NCBI RefSeq assembly: GCF_025947225.1
Contig: NZ_CP110005.1
Location: 1,922,001 to 1,986,000 of the forward strand
From: Flavobacterium sp. N2270
Lineage (GTDB): Bacteria > Bacteroidota > Bacteroidia > Flavobacteriales > Flavobacteriaceae
Direction of reading: 5' to 3'
Length of the DNA stretch: 64,000 bases
Part shown: positions 19,015 to 27,170 of the stretch, in pieces
How the letters are laid out: each line of letters opens with the position of its first letter
Numbering within the stretch: the first letter of the stretch is position 1
Program-made: the position numbers and the translations under genes
Notes under the pieces: model-generated
What the model saw: the letters and a program-made list of their open reading frames with translations, nothing else
What the model was told of the DNA's origin: nothing
Databases searched by the model: none

Positions 19015-19488
19015 ATGAAATTATCAGAAATAAAAAAAGCTCTGCAAAAGCTAGAAACAATCGCTTTTCAATTACCAAATGGCGAATTAGTTTCCAATCA
19101 TTTTCATGTTACCGAAGTGGGTAAAGTAGCTAAAAACTTTATCGATTGTGGTGGAACGATTCGCAATGAAGAAGTTGCTAATTTTCAATTGTGGGAAGCA
19201 AATGATTATGACCACAGACTACATCCAGAGAAATTAGCTTCTATTATTAAATTGTCAGAAGAAAAACTACAAATACCAGATTTAGAAATTGAGGTTGAAT
19301 ACCAAATGAAAGATACCATTGGTAAATTTAATTTAGATTTTGACGGAACAAATTTTCTATTAATTTCAAAATTAACCGATTGTTTGGCAAAAGATAAATG
19401 CGGAATTCCAGCAGAAAAAACAAAAGTTAAAATAGGTGAGTGGAAACAAAAAGAGACTTCATGTAATCCAAACTCAGGTTGTTGTTAA
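19015..19488 (+). CDS. Arsenic-operon protein of unknown function, DUF6428-like
   Basis: A 157-residue soluble protein without signal peptide. The start has a helical MKLSEIKKALQKLETI, the middle contains LWEANDYDHRLHPEKL and the end has Cys residues in TDCLAKDKCGIP and SGCC. I recall the DUF6428 family as a Bacteroidota companion of arsenic genes, but did not verify this by search. The cysteines and the C-terminal CC pair are suited to binding As(III); a sensor, chaperone or detoxification role is possible. One base separates it from the methyltransferase gene. Confidence 0.7.
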   Translation: MKLSEIKKALQKLETIAFQLPNGELVSNHFHVTEVGKVAKNFIDCGGTIRNEEVANFQLWEANDYDHRLHPEKLASIIKLSEEKLQIPDLEIEVEYQMKDTIGKFNLDFDGTNFLLISKLTDCLAKDKCGIPAEKTKVKIGEWKQKETSCNPNSGCC

Positions 19489-19489
19489 T

Positions 19490-20107
19490 ATGGAAAATAT
19501 AAAAAAAGAGCATTGGGAAAAAGTCTTTTCAACAAAGCTTGAAAACGAGGTAAGCTGGTTTCAAGAAAATCCAGAAACTTCAATTCAATTAATTCAAGCT
19601 TGTAAATTGCCAAAAACGGCTAAAATAATTGATATTGGAGGAGGTGATAGTTATTTAATTGACAATTTAATTGCTTTAGGTTATACTAATTTATATTTAT
19701 TGGATATTTCTCAAAGTGCAATTAACCGCATTCAAAAAAGGCTAGGAGCTAATAAAGATAAAGTAACTTTTATTGTGTCAGACGTTTTAGACTTCAAACC
19801 AATAGAAAAATTTGATGCTTGGCACGATAGAGCTTCGTTTCATTTTTTAACAAATAAAGAAGATATTTTGAAATATAAATCTATAGTTTTTAATGCTTTA
19901 AACTCTAATGCAAATTTTGTTTTAGGAACGTTTTCTACAGAAGGACCTTTAAAATGTAGTGGATTAGATATTTCTCAATATTCTGTTGAAAAAATATTAG
20001 ATCTTTTTGAAGATACTTTTGAAATGGAAAACTGCTTTACAGAAGATCATAAAACTCCTTTTGAAACTACGCAAAACTTTATTTTTAGTCACTTTAAAAA
20101 AATATAA
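19490..20107 (+). CDS. Class I SAM-dependent methyltransferase
   Basis: The ATG at 19490 follows the previous stop by one base; a longer reading frame from 19436 overlaps the upstream gene and is rejected. The 205-residue protein has the SAM-binding IIDIGGGDSYLIDNLI, LYLLDIS and VSDVLDF motifs in the Rossmann order, then FDAWHDRASFHFL. It lacks the spaced cysteine set expected of the arsenite methyltransferase ArsM, but has one Cys in GPLKCSGLDIS. It is more like the thiopurine/tellurite (TehB/TPMT) group. Its place in the operon suggests methylation of a metalloid or of a thiol; the substrate is not known. Confidence 0.8.
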   Translation: MENIKKEHWEKVFSTKLENEVSWFQENPETSIQLIQACKLPKTAKIIDIGGGDSYLIDNLIALGYTNLYLLDISQSAINRIQKRLGANKDKVTFIVSDVLDFKPIEKFDAWHDRASFHFLTNKEDILKYKSIVFNALNSNANFVLGTFSTEGPLKCSGLDISQYSVEKILDLFEDTFEMENCFTEDHKTPFETTQNFIFSHFKKI

Positions 20108-20108
20108 T

Positions 20109-20720
20109 ATGTATTCAAAATTAAAAGAAACAATTGAAGAAATTAGTAATATAGAAGTTTCTCAAGAACGAAAAGATGTTTTACAACCTTTAGTTGATTT
20201 TATAGAGCAAAAAAGTAAAGAGAATGCTACTATTCGACTAAATTTTATTTGCACTCATAATTCTAGAAGAAGTCATTTAACGCAAGTTTGGGCGCAAGCA
20301 ATGGCTTTGCATTTTAATATTAAAAATGTTTTCTGCTTTTCCGGAGGAACAGAAGCTACTGCAATGTTTCCAAAAGTTGCTGAGACATTACAAAATCAAG
20401 GGTTTCAAATTCAAAAGTTGAGTGAATCTGGAAATCCAGTTTATGCTGTAAAATACAACGAAAACGCTCATCCTATCATCTGTTTTTCAAAAAAATATGA
20501 TGATGTATTTAATCCAGAATCAAATTTTGCTGCTATCATGACTTGTTCGCAAGCAGATGGTGGTTGTCCATTTATTGCTGGAGCAGAAAAAAGAATTCCT
20601 ATTACTTATGAAGATCCAAAAGCTTTTGACGGAACCAATTTAATGGATGAAAAATATGCTGAAAGAAGTTTAGAAATTGCTTCAGAAATGTTCTATGTTT
20701 TTTCTCAAATAAAAAAATAA
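20109..20720 (+). CDS. Arsenate reductase, thioredoxin-coupled low-molecular-weight phosphatase type
   Basis: Reduces arsenate to arsenite for export by Acr3. The ATG at 20109 follows the previous stop by one base. The 203-residue protein is longer than usual ArsC because of an N-terminal helix of about 40 residues. The P-loop CTHNSRR is at 48-54. Two further cysteines, Cys146 and Cys153 in CSQADGGCP, match the resolving pair of Staphylococcus-type ArsC; a plain tyrosine phosphatase would lack them. Electrons probably come from thioredoxin, perhaps the small one encoded next. Confidence 0.85.
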   Translation: MYSKLKETIEEISNIEVSQERKDVLQPLVDFIEQKSKENATIRLNFICTHNSRRSHLTQVWAQAMALHFNIKNVFCFSGGTEATAMFPKVAETLQNQGFQIQKLSESGNPVYAVKYNENAHPIICFSKKYDDVFNPESNFAAIMTCSQADGGCPFIAGAEKRIPITYEDPKAFDGTNLMDEKYAERSLEIASEMFYVFSQIKK

Positions 20721-20722
20721 AT

Positions 20723-20956
20723 ATGAAAACTATTAAAATTTTAGGAACAGGTTGTGCAAAATGTAAAGCAACTGAACAAGCTGTAAGAAATGTAATTGCA
20801 ATAAATAATATTGATGCAACCGTTGAAAAAGTGGAAGATATTCAAAAAATAATGGAATATAACATCATGTCAACTCCAGCTGTAGTAGTGGATGAAATTG
20901 TTAAAATTAAAGGAAGAGTTCCAAGTGAAACCGAAATTTTAGAAGCACTTAAGTAA
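20723..20956 (+). CDS. Small thioredoxin-fold protein with CAKC active site
   Basis: A 77-residue glutaredoxin/thioredoxin-like protein of the TM0996/MTH895 type. GTGCAKCKAT at residues 8-17 gives the CxxC pair, and STPAVVVDE contains the cis-proline. Two bases separate it from the genes on each side. It may reduce the preceding arsenate reductase, or act with the following permease, with which this family is often linked. An ArsE-like role with the ArsF and ArsG homologues downstream is also possible. Confidence 0.85.
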   Translation: MKTIKILGTGCAKCKATEQAVRNVIAINNIDATVEKVEDIQKIMEYNIMSTPAVVVDEIVKIKGRVPSETEILEALK

Positions 20957-20958
20957 TT

Positions 20959-21933
20959 ATGTTTGACTGGTTGCAAAATTTTTCCGATTGGTTAATTTAT
21001 TCGTTTTTTGACATTGCTCAAGGAAGTAAATTAGGTGATGCACTCAATTTTTTTGTGTATGACACGATTAAGATTTTAATCTTATTGTTTCTTATTACCT
21101 TTATAATGGGAATTGTAAATTCTTATTTTCCAGTGGATAAAATCAGAAATTACCTTTCTCGAAATAAACTTTTTGGATTAGAATATCTTTTTGCCTCTAC
21201 ATTTGGGGCTATAACTCCTTTTTGTTCTTGTAGCTCAGTTCCTTTATTTATAGGATTTGTAAAAGGTGGAATTCCATTAGGAGTCACGTTTGCTTTTTTA
21301 ATCACTTCTCCATTAGTTAATGAAGTGGCAATTGCACTTTTTATTGGAATGTTTGGACTAAAAGCCACAATTTTATATGTTTCAAGTGGAATTATTTTAG
21401 GAACGATAGGTGGTTTTGTTTTAGGGAAATTAAATCTCGAAAAACATTTGTCACCTTGGGTACAACAGGTTTTGCTTAATGCTGAAAAAGAAAGTGATTT
21501 AGAAATAGAAAAACAATCTTTTGTTCAACGATTGCCATTGATTTTTAGAGAATCTATGGGAATCATAAGAAGCGTTTTACTTTACGTTGTAATCGGAATC
21601 GGAATTGGTGCTTTAATGCATGGATTTATACCAACAGGCTTTTTTGAAAACTATATTAGTAAAGAAAATCCTTTTGCTGTTCCGTTAGCTGTACTATTTG
21701 GAGTTCCAATGTATAGTAATGCAGCAGGAGTTTTACCAATTATTCAAGTGTTTGTACAAAAAGGAATTCCTATTGGAACTGCAATTGCGTTTATGATGGC
21801 AGTTGTAGGTTTATCAATACCAGAAGCGACTTTACTTAAGAAAGTAATGACTTGGAAGTTAATTGCTATTTTCTTTTCTGTGATTGCGTTTTTTATTATT
21901 ATCTCGGGTTATTTATTTAATATTATTTTATAG
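20959..21933 (+). CDS. ArsP-like permease (DUF318 family)
   Basis: Inner-membrane permease of 324 residues and about eight helices. The motif FCSCSSVPLFIGFVKGGIP, a cysteine cluster at a helix start, and ITSPLVNEVA are family signatures; the second half repeats the pattern with FGVPMYSNAAGVLP and MMAVVGLSIPEA. Members include ArsP, which exports trivalent organoarsenicals such as methylarsenite. Neighbours support that role, but other permeases of the family have unknown substrates. Confidence 0.82.
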   Translation: MFDWLQNFSDWLIYSFFDIAQGSKLGDALNFFVYDTIKILILLFLITFIMGIVNSYFPVDKIRNYLSRNKLFGLEYLFASTFGAITPFCSCSSVPLFIGFVKGGIPLGVTFAFLITSPLVNEVAIALFIGMFGLKATILYVSSGIILGTIGGFVLGKLNLEKHLSPWVQQVLLNAEKESDLEIEKQSFVQRLPLIFRESMGIIRSVLLYVVIGIGIGALMHGFIPTGFFENYISKENPFAVPLAVLFGVPMYSNAAGVLPIIQVFVQKGIPIGTAIAFMMAVVGLSIPEATLLKKVMTWKLIAIFFSVIAFFIIISGYLFNIIL

Positions 21934-21935
21934 TT

Positions 21936-22394
21936 ATGAATTCAAAAACACAACTTTTCTTAGAACTTTGGATTGAATCTAGAACTAGATTTACGAATCA
22001 ATTGGCAACTTTAAAACAAGAAGATTTAATCAAAAAGTTAGATCCTTCAGTAAATAGTGTTGGTTTTCTTATTCGTCATATTGGTGATGTAGAATTACTT
22101 TTTGCTAAAAATGTTTTTGGAGCAAAAGAAGTTAAAGTTATTGCAAAAACAGTTATCGATAAAAAAGATACAGGTGAATGGATTAATCTTCAAGAGTTGA
22201 AAGACTATGTTGCTCATTCTTTTGAATCTTTAAAATCAATTGTTGAAATGCAGAATGATAAAGATTGGGAAACAACTATTTCTACAAATGAATTTGGAAC
22301 AAAAACTAAAGCAGAAGCTTTTGGAAGAATTGTTTCTCATACAGCCTATCATGCTGGGCAAATGGCAATTATTACTAAATATGGAAAAAATTAA
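21936..22394 (+). CDS. DinB/YfiT-family metal-dependent protein
   Basis: A 152-residue four-helix-bundle protein. The metal ligands expected of the family are seen as His in LIRHIGDVE near residue 48 and the two His of HTAYHAGQMA near the C-terminus. Some family members are thiol S-transferases that use bacillithiol or mycothiol. In an arsenic operon it could conjugate a metalloid or organoarsenical to a low-molecular-weight thiol; this is an inference. Spacing of two and four bases to its neighbours shows it is part of the operon. Confidence 0.82.
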   Translation: MNSKTQLFLELWIESRTRFTNQLATLKQEDLIKKLDPSVNSVGFLIRHIGDVELLFAKNVFGAKEVKVIAKTVIDKKDTGEWINLQELKDYVAHSFESLKSIVEMQNDKDWETTISTNEFGTKTKAEAFGRIVSHTAYHAGQMAIITKYGKN

Positions 22395-22398
22395 ATAA

Positions 22399-22803
22399 AT
22401 GAAAAAAAATGTATTACTATTTTTATTAATAATTACTTTATTTTCTTGTAAAAAAGAAGCATCAGAAGTAGTTCAAACGGTAACTGAAAATGCTGCAACG
22501 ACAGAAATTCAATTGATTCAGTTTCACACAGAACATCGTTGTGTAACTTGTAATAATATTGAAAAATTAAGTAAGGAAACGATTCAAGGAAACGATAAAA
22601 TTTCTTTCGTGATTTATAATTTGGATGATGAAAAGAATGTTGCAATTTCTGAACAATTTCAAGCAACAGGAACTTCTTTATACTTGTATAATTCGACTAC
22701 AAAAAACACGAAAGACTTAACCGAAATGGCTTTTATGTATGCTAAAAATGAAGGTAACAAGTTTAAAAGTGAACTTGAAAAAGAAATTATAGCGTTTAAA
22801 TAA
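22399..22803 (+). CDS. ArsF-like thioredoxin-fold lipoprotein
   Basis: A 134-residue exported protein: signal peptide then LFSCKKE, a lipoprotein site at about Cys16. The mature part has QFHTEHRCVTCNNIEKL, with a CxxC pair in a thioredoxin-like context. It matches what I know of the ArsF family of the arsEFG system, in which ArsE and ArsF take part in reducing nitro groups of aromatic arsenicals such as roxarsone. The directly following gene is ArsG-like, which supports the assignment. Activity on any substrate is unproven here. Confidence 0.7.
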   Translation: MKKNVLLFLLIITLFSCKKEASEVVQTVTENAATTEIQLIQFHTEHRCVTCNNIEKLSKETIQGNDKISFVIYNLDDEKNVAISEQFQATGTSLYLYNSTTKNTKDLTEMAFMYAKNEGNKFKSELEKEIIAFK

Positions 22804-22805
22804 GT

Positions 22806-23513
22806 ATGGATTTTATTCAAACATTTGCCGAAAATAAAGATTTTCCAATTCTTGCCGCTTTTGCTTTGGGATTACTCACAGCCATTGCTCCTTGTCCGTT
22901 AGCAACTAATATTACTGCAACTGCTTTTATTGCAAAAACCATCAATAAAAAGAAAAAAGTGGTCTTGAGTGGTTTGCTTTACACATTAGGAAGAATGTTT
23001 TCGTACACTTCAATTGGTGCTTTAATTTATTTTGGAGCAAGTAAATTTCAAGTGGCCAAAATATTTCAAGGAAATGGTGAAAAATACATTGGCTATGTGT
23101 TGATAATTATTGGTTTGATAATATTAGATGTAATTAAATTGAATTTTATAAAAGGATTTAATTTTACTGAAAAATTATCAGAAACCTTTAAAACAAAAGG
23201 ATTATTGGGTTCGTTTTTGTTGGGAGCTTTGTTTGCTATGGCATTTTGTCCTTATAGTGGAGCCTTGTTTTTTGCAATGTTAATTCCTATGACATTAGCT
23301 TCAAGCGAAGGTTTATTATTGCCGGTATTTTTTTCTATCGGGACAGGTTTGCCGGTAATTTTCTTTGCATTTGTAATTGCATTCAGCATGGAAAAACTAG
23401 GGAATTATTTTAAAATGATTACCAAAATTGAAAAAATAATGCGAGTTATTGCAGCTTTAACATTTATCATTACAGGATTATATTATATCAATATTTACTT
23501 AAAATTAATTTAA
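22806..23513 (+). CDS. ArsG-like efflux permease (CcdA/DsbD membrane-domain family)
   Basis: An integral membrane protein of 235 residues with six helices in the CcdA fold. Two symmetrical Cys-Pro motifs are seen: AIAPCPLATN near residue 28 and AFCPYSGALF near 140, which replace the single cysteines of CcdA. ArsG of the arsEFG system exports trivalent aromatic aminoarsenicals and belongs to this group. A role in moving reducing power to the ArsF-like lipoprotein encoded just before is an alternative that fits the CcdA ancestry. Confidence 0.72.
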   Translation: MDFIQTFAENKDFPILAAFALGLLTAIAPCPLATNITATAFIAKTINKKKKVVLSGLLYTLGRMFSYTSIGALIYFGASKFQVAKIFQGNGEKYIGYVLIIIGLIILDVIKLNFIKGFNFTEKLSETFKTKGLLGSFLLGALFAMAFCPYSGALFFAMLIPMTLASSEGLLLPVFFSIGTGLPVIFFAFVIAFSMEKLGNYFKMITKIEKIMRVIAALTFIITGLYYINIYLKLI

Positions 23514-23517
23514 AAGA

Positions 23518-24549
23518 ATGAAAAAAAGATTAGGATTTTTAGATAAATATTTAACGCTTTGGATATTTTTAGCCATGTTAATTGGTGTAGGAATCGGTTA
23601 TTTTATTCCAAATTCAGCAAATTTTATTAATTCATTTTCTTCTGAAACTACCAATATTCCTCTAGCGATTGGATTAATTTTAATGATGTATCCGCCATTA
23701 ACAAAAATTGATTTTTCAAAAGTTCCATTGATGTTCGAAAAACCGAAGTTACTTGGGATTTCATTTATAATTACTTGGATAGTTGGTCCGTTTTTAATGT
23801 TTTTATTGGCGACTTTTTTCTTGAAAGATTATCCAGAATACATGACTGGTTTAATCATCATCGGAATTGCTCCTTGTATTGCCATGGTTATTGTTTGGAA
23901 TGAATTAGCAGAAGGAAACCGTGAATTAACAGCAGGGTTAATTGGATTAAACAGTTTGTTTCAAGTTTTTTTTTTTAGTATTTACGCTTATTTTTATTTG
24001 GAAGTAATGTTGCCTTTATTTGGAATACAAGGTTTAGAATTAGACATTACAGTAGCTGAAATAGCAAAAACGGTTGGTATTTATTTAGGATTCCCGTTTG
24101 CGTTAGCTGTTGCTAGTCGTTATTTTATTAAAAAATATGTTGGTGATAAATGGTTTAATCACAAATTTATTCCGTTTGTTTCTCCAATTACATTGATTGC
24201 TTTATTGTTTACAATTGTAGTGATGTTTAGTTTAAAAGGAGAAATGATTGTTGATTTACCTTTTGATGTTATTAGAATAGCAATTCCATTAGTAATTTTC
24301 TTTACAATAATGTTTTTCTTAATGTTTTTTGTAGCGAAAAAAAATGGAGCAAATTATCGTGATGCTGTAGCGTTATCATTCACAGCTTCTGGTAATAATT
24401 TCGAATTAGCGATTGCTGTTGCAATTGGTGTTTTCGGAATTAATAGCGGACAAGCTTTTGCTGGAGTTGTTGGTCCGTTAGTAGAAGTTCCTGCTTTGAT
24501 TATACTAGTAAATGTAGCTTTTTGGTTGAAGAAAAAGTTTTATAAATAA
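23518..24549 (+). CDS. acr3: Arsenite efflux transporter, Acr3 family
   Basis: Inner-membrane arsenite/proton antiporter of 343 residues with ten predicted helices. The block GIAPCIAMVIVWNELAEGN holds the conserved cysteine of Acr3; MMYPPLTKIDF in the second helix region and FTASGNNFELAIAVAIGVFG near the end are also characteristic. It is the last gene of the operon and exports arsenite made by the reductase encoded at 20109. ArsB, the unrelated alternative, lacks these motifs. Confidence 0.93.
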   Translation: MKKRLGFLDKYLTLWIFLAMLIGVGIGYFIPNSANFINSFSSETTNIPLAIGLILMMYPPLTKIDFSKVPLMFEKPKLLGISFIITWIVGPFLMFLLATFFLKDYPEYMTGLIIIGIAPCIAMVIVWNELAEGNRELTAGLIGLNSLFQVFFFSIYAYFYLEVMLPLFGIQGLELDITVAEIAKTVGIYLGFPFALAVASRYFIKKYVGDKWFNHKFIPFVSPITLIALLFTIVVMFSLKGEMIVDLPFDVIRIAIPLVIFFTIMFFLMFFVAKKNGANYRDAVALSFTASGNNFELAIAVAIGVFGINSGQAFAGVVGPLVEVPALIILVNVAFWLKKKFYK

Positions 24550-24581
24550 AAAAGGCTCTTTTAAAAGAGCCTTTTTTATTT
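24544..24581. terminator. Bidirectional terminator, perfect 38-bp palindrome
   Basis: The sequence is an uninterrupted inverted repeat centred between 24562 and 24563, with GGCTC/GAGCC in each arm and A and T runs at the ends. It overlaps the acr3 stop codon and ends both acr3 and the convergent lipase gene. Confidence 0.9.
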
Positions 24582-24597
24582 CATATTTAGTAAATAA

Positions 24598-26331
24598 TTA
24601 CTCTTTAATTACTTTTATTGTTTTTGCCCCATTTTCATTTTCTAAAACTAAAATATACAAACCATTAGAATAGTTTTCCATGTTAATTTGAGATGTATTA
24701 GAACTATTGTCATTTAATTTTACGTCTAATAATTGACCTAAAACAGAATAAATACTTATTTTAGAATAGTTGTAATTATCAATAGTTAATATGTCTCTAA
24801 CCGGATTAGGATAGTAACTAATAGAGTTAAATACATTTTCATTTGTTCCCAATGTAGTTGTAATATTAAAAACATAAGGAGTTTGGTAGTTTGTATTTGT
24901 AGGTGTTGTACTTGAAATTTTTAAAAAGTAATCACCAGGTGTAAGTAATCTAGTTAAATTTAATGTAGATCCTGTATTATTTTGAGAAGTACCAATAGGA
25001 GTTCCTGAACTATTTAAAATAGTAGTATTCATTGAGCCTGTAACAATATTACTAACAGAAACTACAGCATTCATGTTATCAGTTATAGTAAATTTATAAA
25101 AATCATCATCTATAGTTGTTCCGGTAGCTTGTACAGTTGTAAATCCTCTATATTCAGTATTTGTATCAATAGAATAAGCTAATTCTTTTACATTTGGTTC
25201 ATCTAAACCTTGCATTACATAGTAATATTGACTTGGAAGCGCCGTATGATTTTCAACACCAATCGAGGTGTAATAAAAATATTTTATAGGGTAAGTTAAT
25301 CCTGTTCCGGTAAAATAATTATCCATTTTCGCAGCAGCTTCAGTTACAACTCCATCAGATGAGGAACCGTTAACTCTTCCTATGACACTTGAAAAATCAA
25401 TTAAATGGTCTATTGTTTTTTGATTTAATCCAATAATATTATCTCCGATTGTTCCATTGCAGTTAACATCTATATTCCAATAATCTTGACCAAATAAGTG
25501 TTCATTCATATTACTAGAGTTATTTATTTCAATTCCTCCAAATAAATATCTACTAGGTTCACCACTATAGTAATAGGTAATTTTTAAATCTCTTAAAGCT
25601 TCTGCGTGAGTTTCCATTCCAATAATCCAACCCAATCCAATATCACTTGCGTTACTTCCTCCATGTGGTGTTCCAAGTGTTAAAAATTTAGCAACATGGT
25701 GCATTCCGTCAGGTTGCCAATTATTTGAGTTTTGAATATATTCTCTTGAAGCTAAGCCACCCATACTGTGACCAACAAGAATTACTTTATCTTTTCCTGT
25801 TAGTGCTAAAACGCGTTCTACAGCTTTTTTAACAGCTACTCCTTGTTTTGTTACAGCAGATTGATTACTGTAAACTGAAGTTCCTATTGAGCCATTAATA
25901 TTTACATCAAAATTTACATAGTAATAATCGCCATTCTGTAATGTAGTGGTTTCAAATGCTGCAATATCTGCACCAGAAGTTGGATAAAAGTTTTTATTTG
26001 CTAAATTATGATTTCCGTCTGCACTTAAACAAAAATCAAATCTTCCACCAAAAGTAAAGCCATATTGAGAATCCAAATAATTAGATGTTGAATTCCAAGT
26101 TTCTGAACTTGAATTTAATCCATGAATAAAAATTATAGGATAGGGTATTTTACTAGAAACTACTCTTTCGTTCTGGTTTTTAAATGGAGTTTTCATTGCT
26201 ACAATAAGCGTATCATTTGAAAAATTTAAAAACTCTAATACAGGATTCCTAGGTTTAAATTGATCATTTTGCGCATTTGCAAAAGTTATGGCTAATAAAA
26301 AAGATAAAATGTAAAAAGTAGTTTTTTTCAT
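24598..26331 (-). CDS. Secreted lipase/esterase with T9SS type A sorting domain
   Basis: A 577-residue exported hydrolase. Signal peptide ends TFANAQ (residue 21). The alpha/beta-hydrolase domain (about 60-370) has IIFIHGLNSSSETW at the oxyanion site and VGHSMGGLASREY with the nucleophile serine, as in PGAP1/LipA-like lipases. A beta domain (about 395-495; LTPGDYFLKISS) resembles pre-peptidase C-terminal domains. The last 75 residues are a T9SS type A domain with ISYYPNPVRD, YSVLGQLL, NGLYILVLE and final VIKE. It should be exported to the surface or medium. Acyl substrate unknown. Confidence 0.85.
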   Translation of the reverse strand: MKKTTFYILSFLLAITFANAQNDQFKPRNPVLEFLNFSNDTLIVAMKTPFKNQNERVVSSKIPYPIIFIHGLNSSSETWNSTSNYLDSQYGFTFGGRFDFCLSADGNHNLANKNFYPTSGADIAAFETTTLQNGDYYYVNFDVNINGSIGTSVYSNQSAVTKQGVAVKKAVERVLALTGKDKVILVGHSMGGLASREYIQNSNNWQPDGMHHVAKFLTLGTPHGGSNASDIGLGWIIGMETHAEALRDLKITYYYSGEPSRYLFGGIEINNSSNMNEHLFGQDYWNIDVNCNGTIGDNIIGLNQKTIDHLIDFSSVIGRVNGSSSDGVVTEAAAKMDNYFTGTGLTYPIKYFYYTSIGVENHTALPSQYYYVMQGLDEPNVKELAYSIDTNTEYRGFTTVQATGTTIDDDFYKFTITDNMNAVVSVSNIVTGSMNTTILNSSGTPIGTSQNNTGSTLNLTRLLTPGDYFLKISSTTPTNTNYQTPYVFNITTTLGTNENVFNSISYYPNPVRDILTIDNYNYSKISIYSVLGQLLDVKLNDNSSNTSQINMENYSNGLYILVLENENGAKTIKVIKE

Positions 26332-26426
26332 AAAAATTTATTTATAAATTACTACGCAATATATAAATAAATTGTTAATTTTTTTACATTTTCTTAATTA
26401 TGGAAGATAAAATTGACGTTTATTGA

Positions 26427-26684
26427 TTATTTATCTATAGAACCTAAAACTCTTTTCATAAAATCATTTAATGCTGTTTTTTTATCTTTCCCTTCTTTTA
26501 TCATTTTATGTACTTCAAGAGCTCCGTACATGTTAGATATTAATTCACCAATTACATCTAATTCTTCATCTTTCAAAGAAGATACTTCAGTTAAGTTTTC
26601 TAAAACTTCTATGGTTTCAATCAAATAATCTTGATCGTTGTCTTCAATAAATTGAGTTAGTTGTTTTATTACAGGTAATTTCAT
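26427..26684 (-). CDS. Small acidic helical protein, DUF6952-like
   Basis: An 85-residue soluble protein, mostly helical, with no cysteine and no signal peptide. The sequence (LTQFIEDNDQDYLIETIEVLENL, then ELISNMYGALEV) resembles the DUF6952 family that in flavobacteria lies beside thioredoxin and peroxiredoxin genes; this is from memory. It is the third gene of a minus-strand set after peroxiredoxin (27806) and thioredoxin (27080), with gaps of about 90 bp. A role in redox stress is possible from context only. Confidence 0.7.
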   Translation of the reverse strand: MKLPVIKQLTQFIEDNDQDYLIETIEVLENLTEVSSLKDEELDVIGELISNMYGALEVHKMIKEGKDKKTALNDFMKRVLGSIDK

Positions 26685-26771
26685 TTTTAGGTTATTAGTT
26701 TATGCATTTAAAAGATTAAAAGGCTTGAGTTACATTTAACCTCATAACCTTTTAAACTTTTACCCCTTTTA

Positions 26772-27080
26772 TTATATTACTTCGTTTACTAATTCAGTTA
26801 ATATTTCTAACTTATTAGTTTGCGTTTGATTTACTAATTTTCCGTTTTTGAATGTTGCAAAAGTTGGTAAATTATCAACTGTTGCTAGCTTTCTTGATTC
26901 AGGAAATTTTTCAGCATCAACCATTAAGAATGGAATACTTTCGTTTTGAGAAGCCAACATTTTGAATTTTGGTTTCATAATACGACAATTTCCACACCAA
27001 GTTGCAGAAAATTGTACTACTACTGTATCATTTGAAGCAACAACCTCTGCTAAATTATCTTGTTCTATTTCTGTAAACAT
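26772..27080 (-). CDS. Thioredoxin-family protein, WCGNC active site
   Basis: A 102-residue cytoplasmic thioredoxin-fold protein. The active site WCGNC is at residues 28-32, Gly-Asn in place of the usual Gly-Pro, and the cis-proline is in DNLPTFATFKNG. The Asn replacement alters redox potential in thioredoxins studied elsewhere. It lies 90 bp downstream of the peroxiredoxin gene on the same strand and may reduce it. Confidence 0.88.
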   Translation of the reverse strand: MFTEIEQDNLAEVVASNDTVVVQFSATWCGNCRIMKPKFKMLASQNESIPFLMVDAEKFPESRKLATVDNLPTFATFKNGKLVNQTQTNKLEILTELVNEVI

Positions 27081-27170
27081 AGTTTTAAAATTTCAATTTC
27101 AATATCAAAAATCAATGGCAATTTTAAATTTATAATTGCCATTGAAATTAATATTAATTTCTGTTATTGA

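Noticed and set aside
19490..20107. Arsenite methyltransferase ArsM
   Set aside because: The size and the lack of the spaced catalytic cysteines do not fit ArsM; only general SAM-binding motifs and one candidate Cys are visible.
18610..24581. Arsenic genes as part of a transposon or integrated island
   Set aside because: No transposase, integrase, terminal repeat or tRNA target was found at either edge, and base composition is like the neighbours. Older transfer cannot be excluded.
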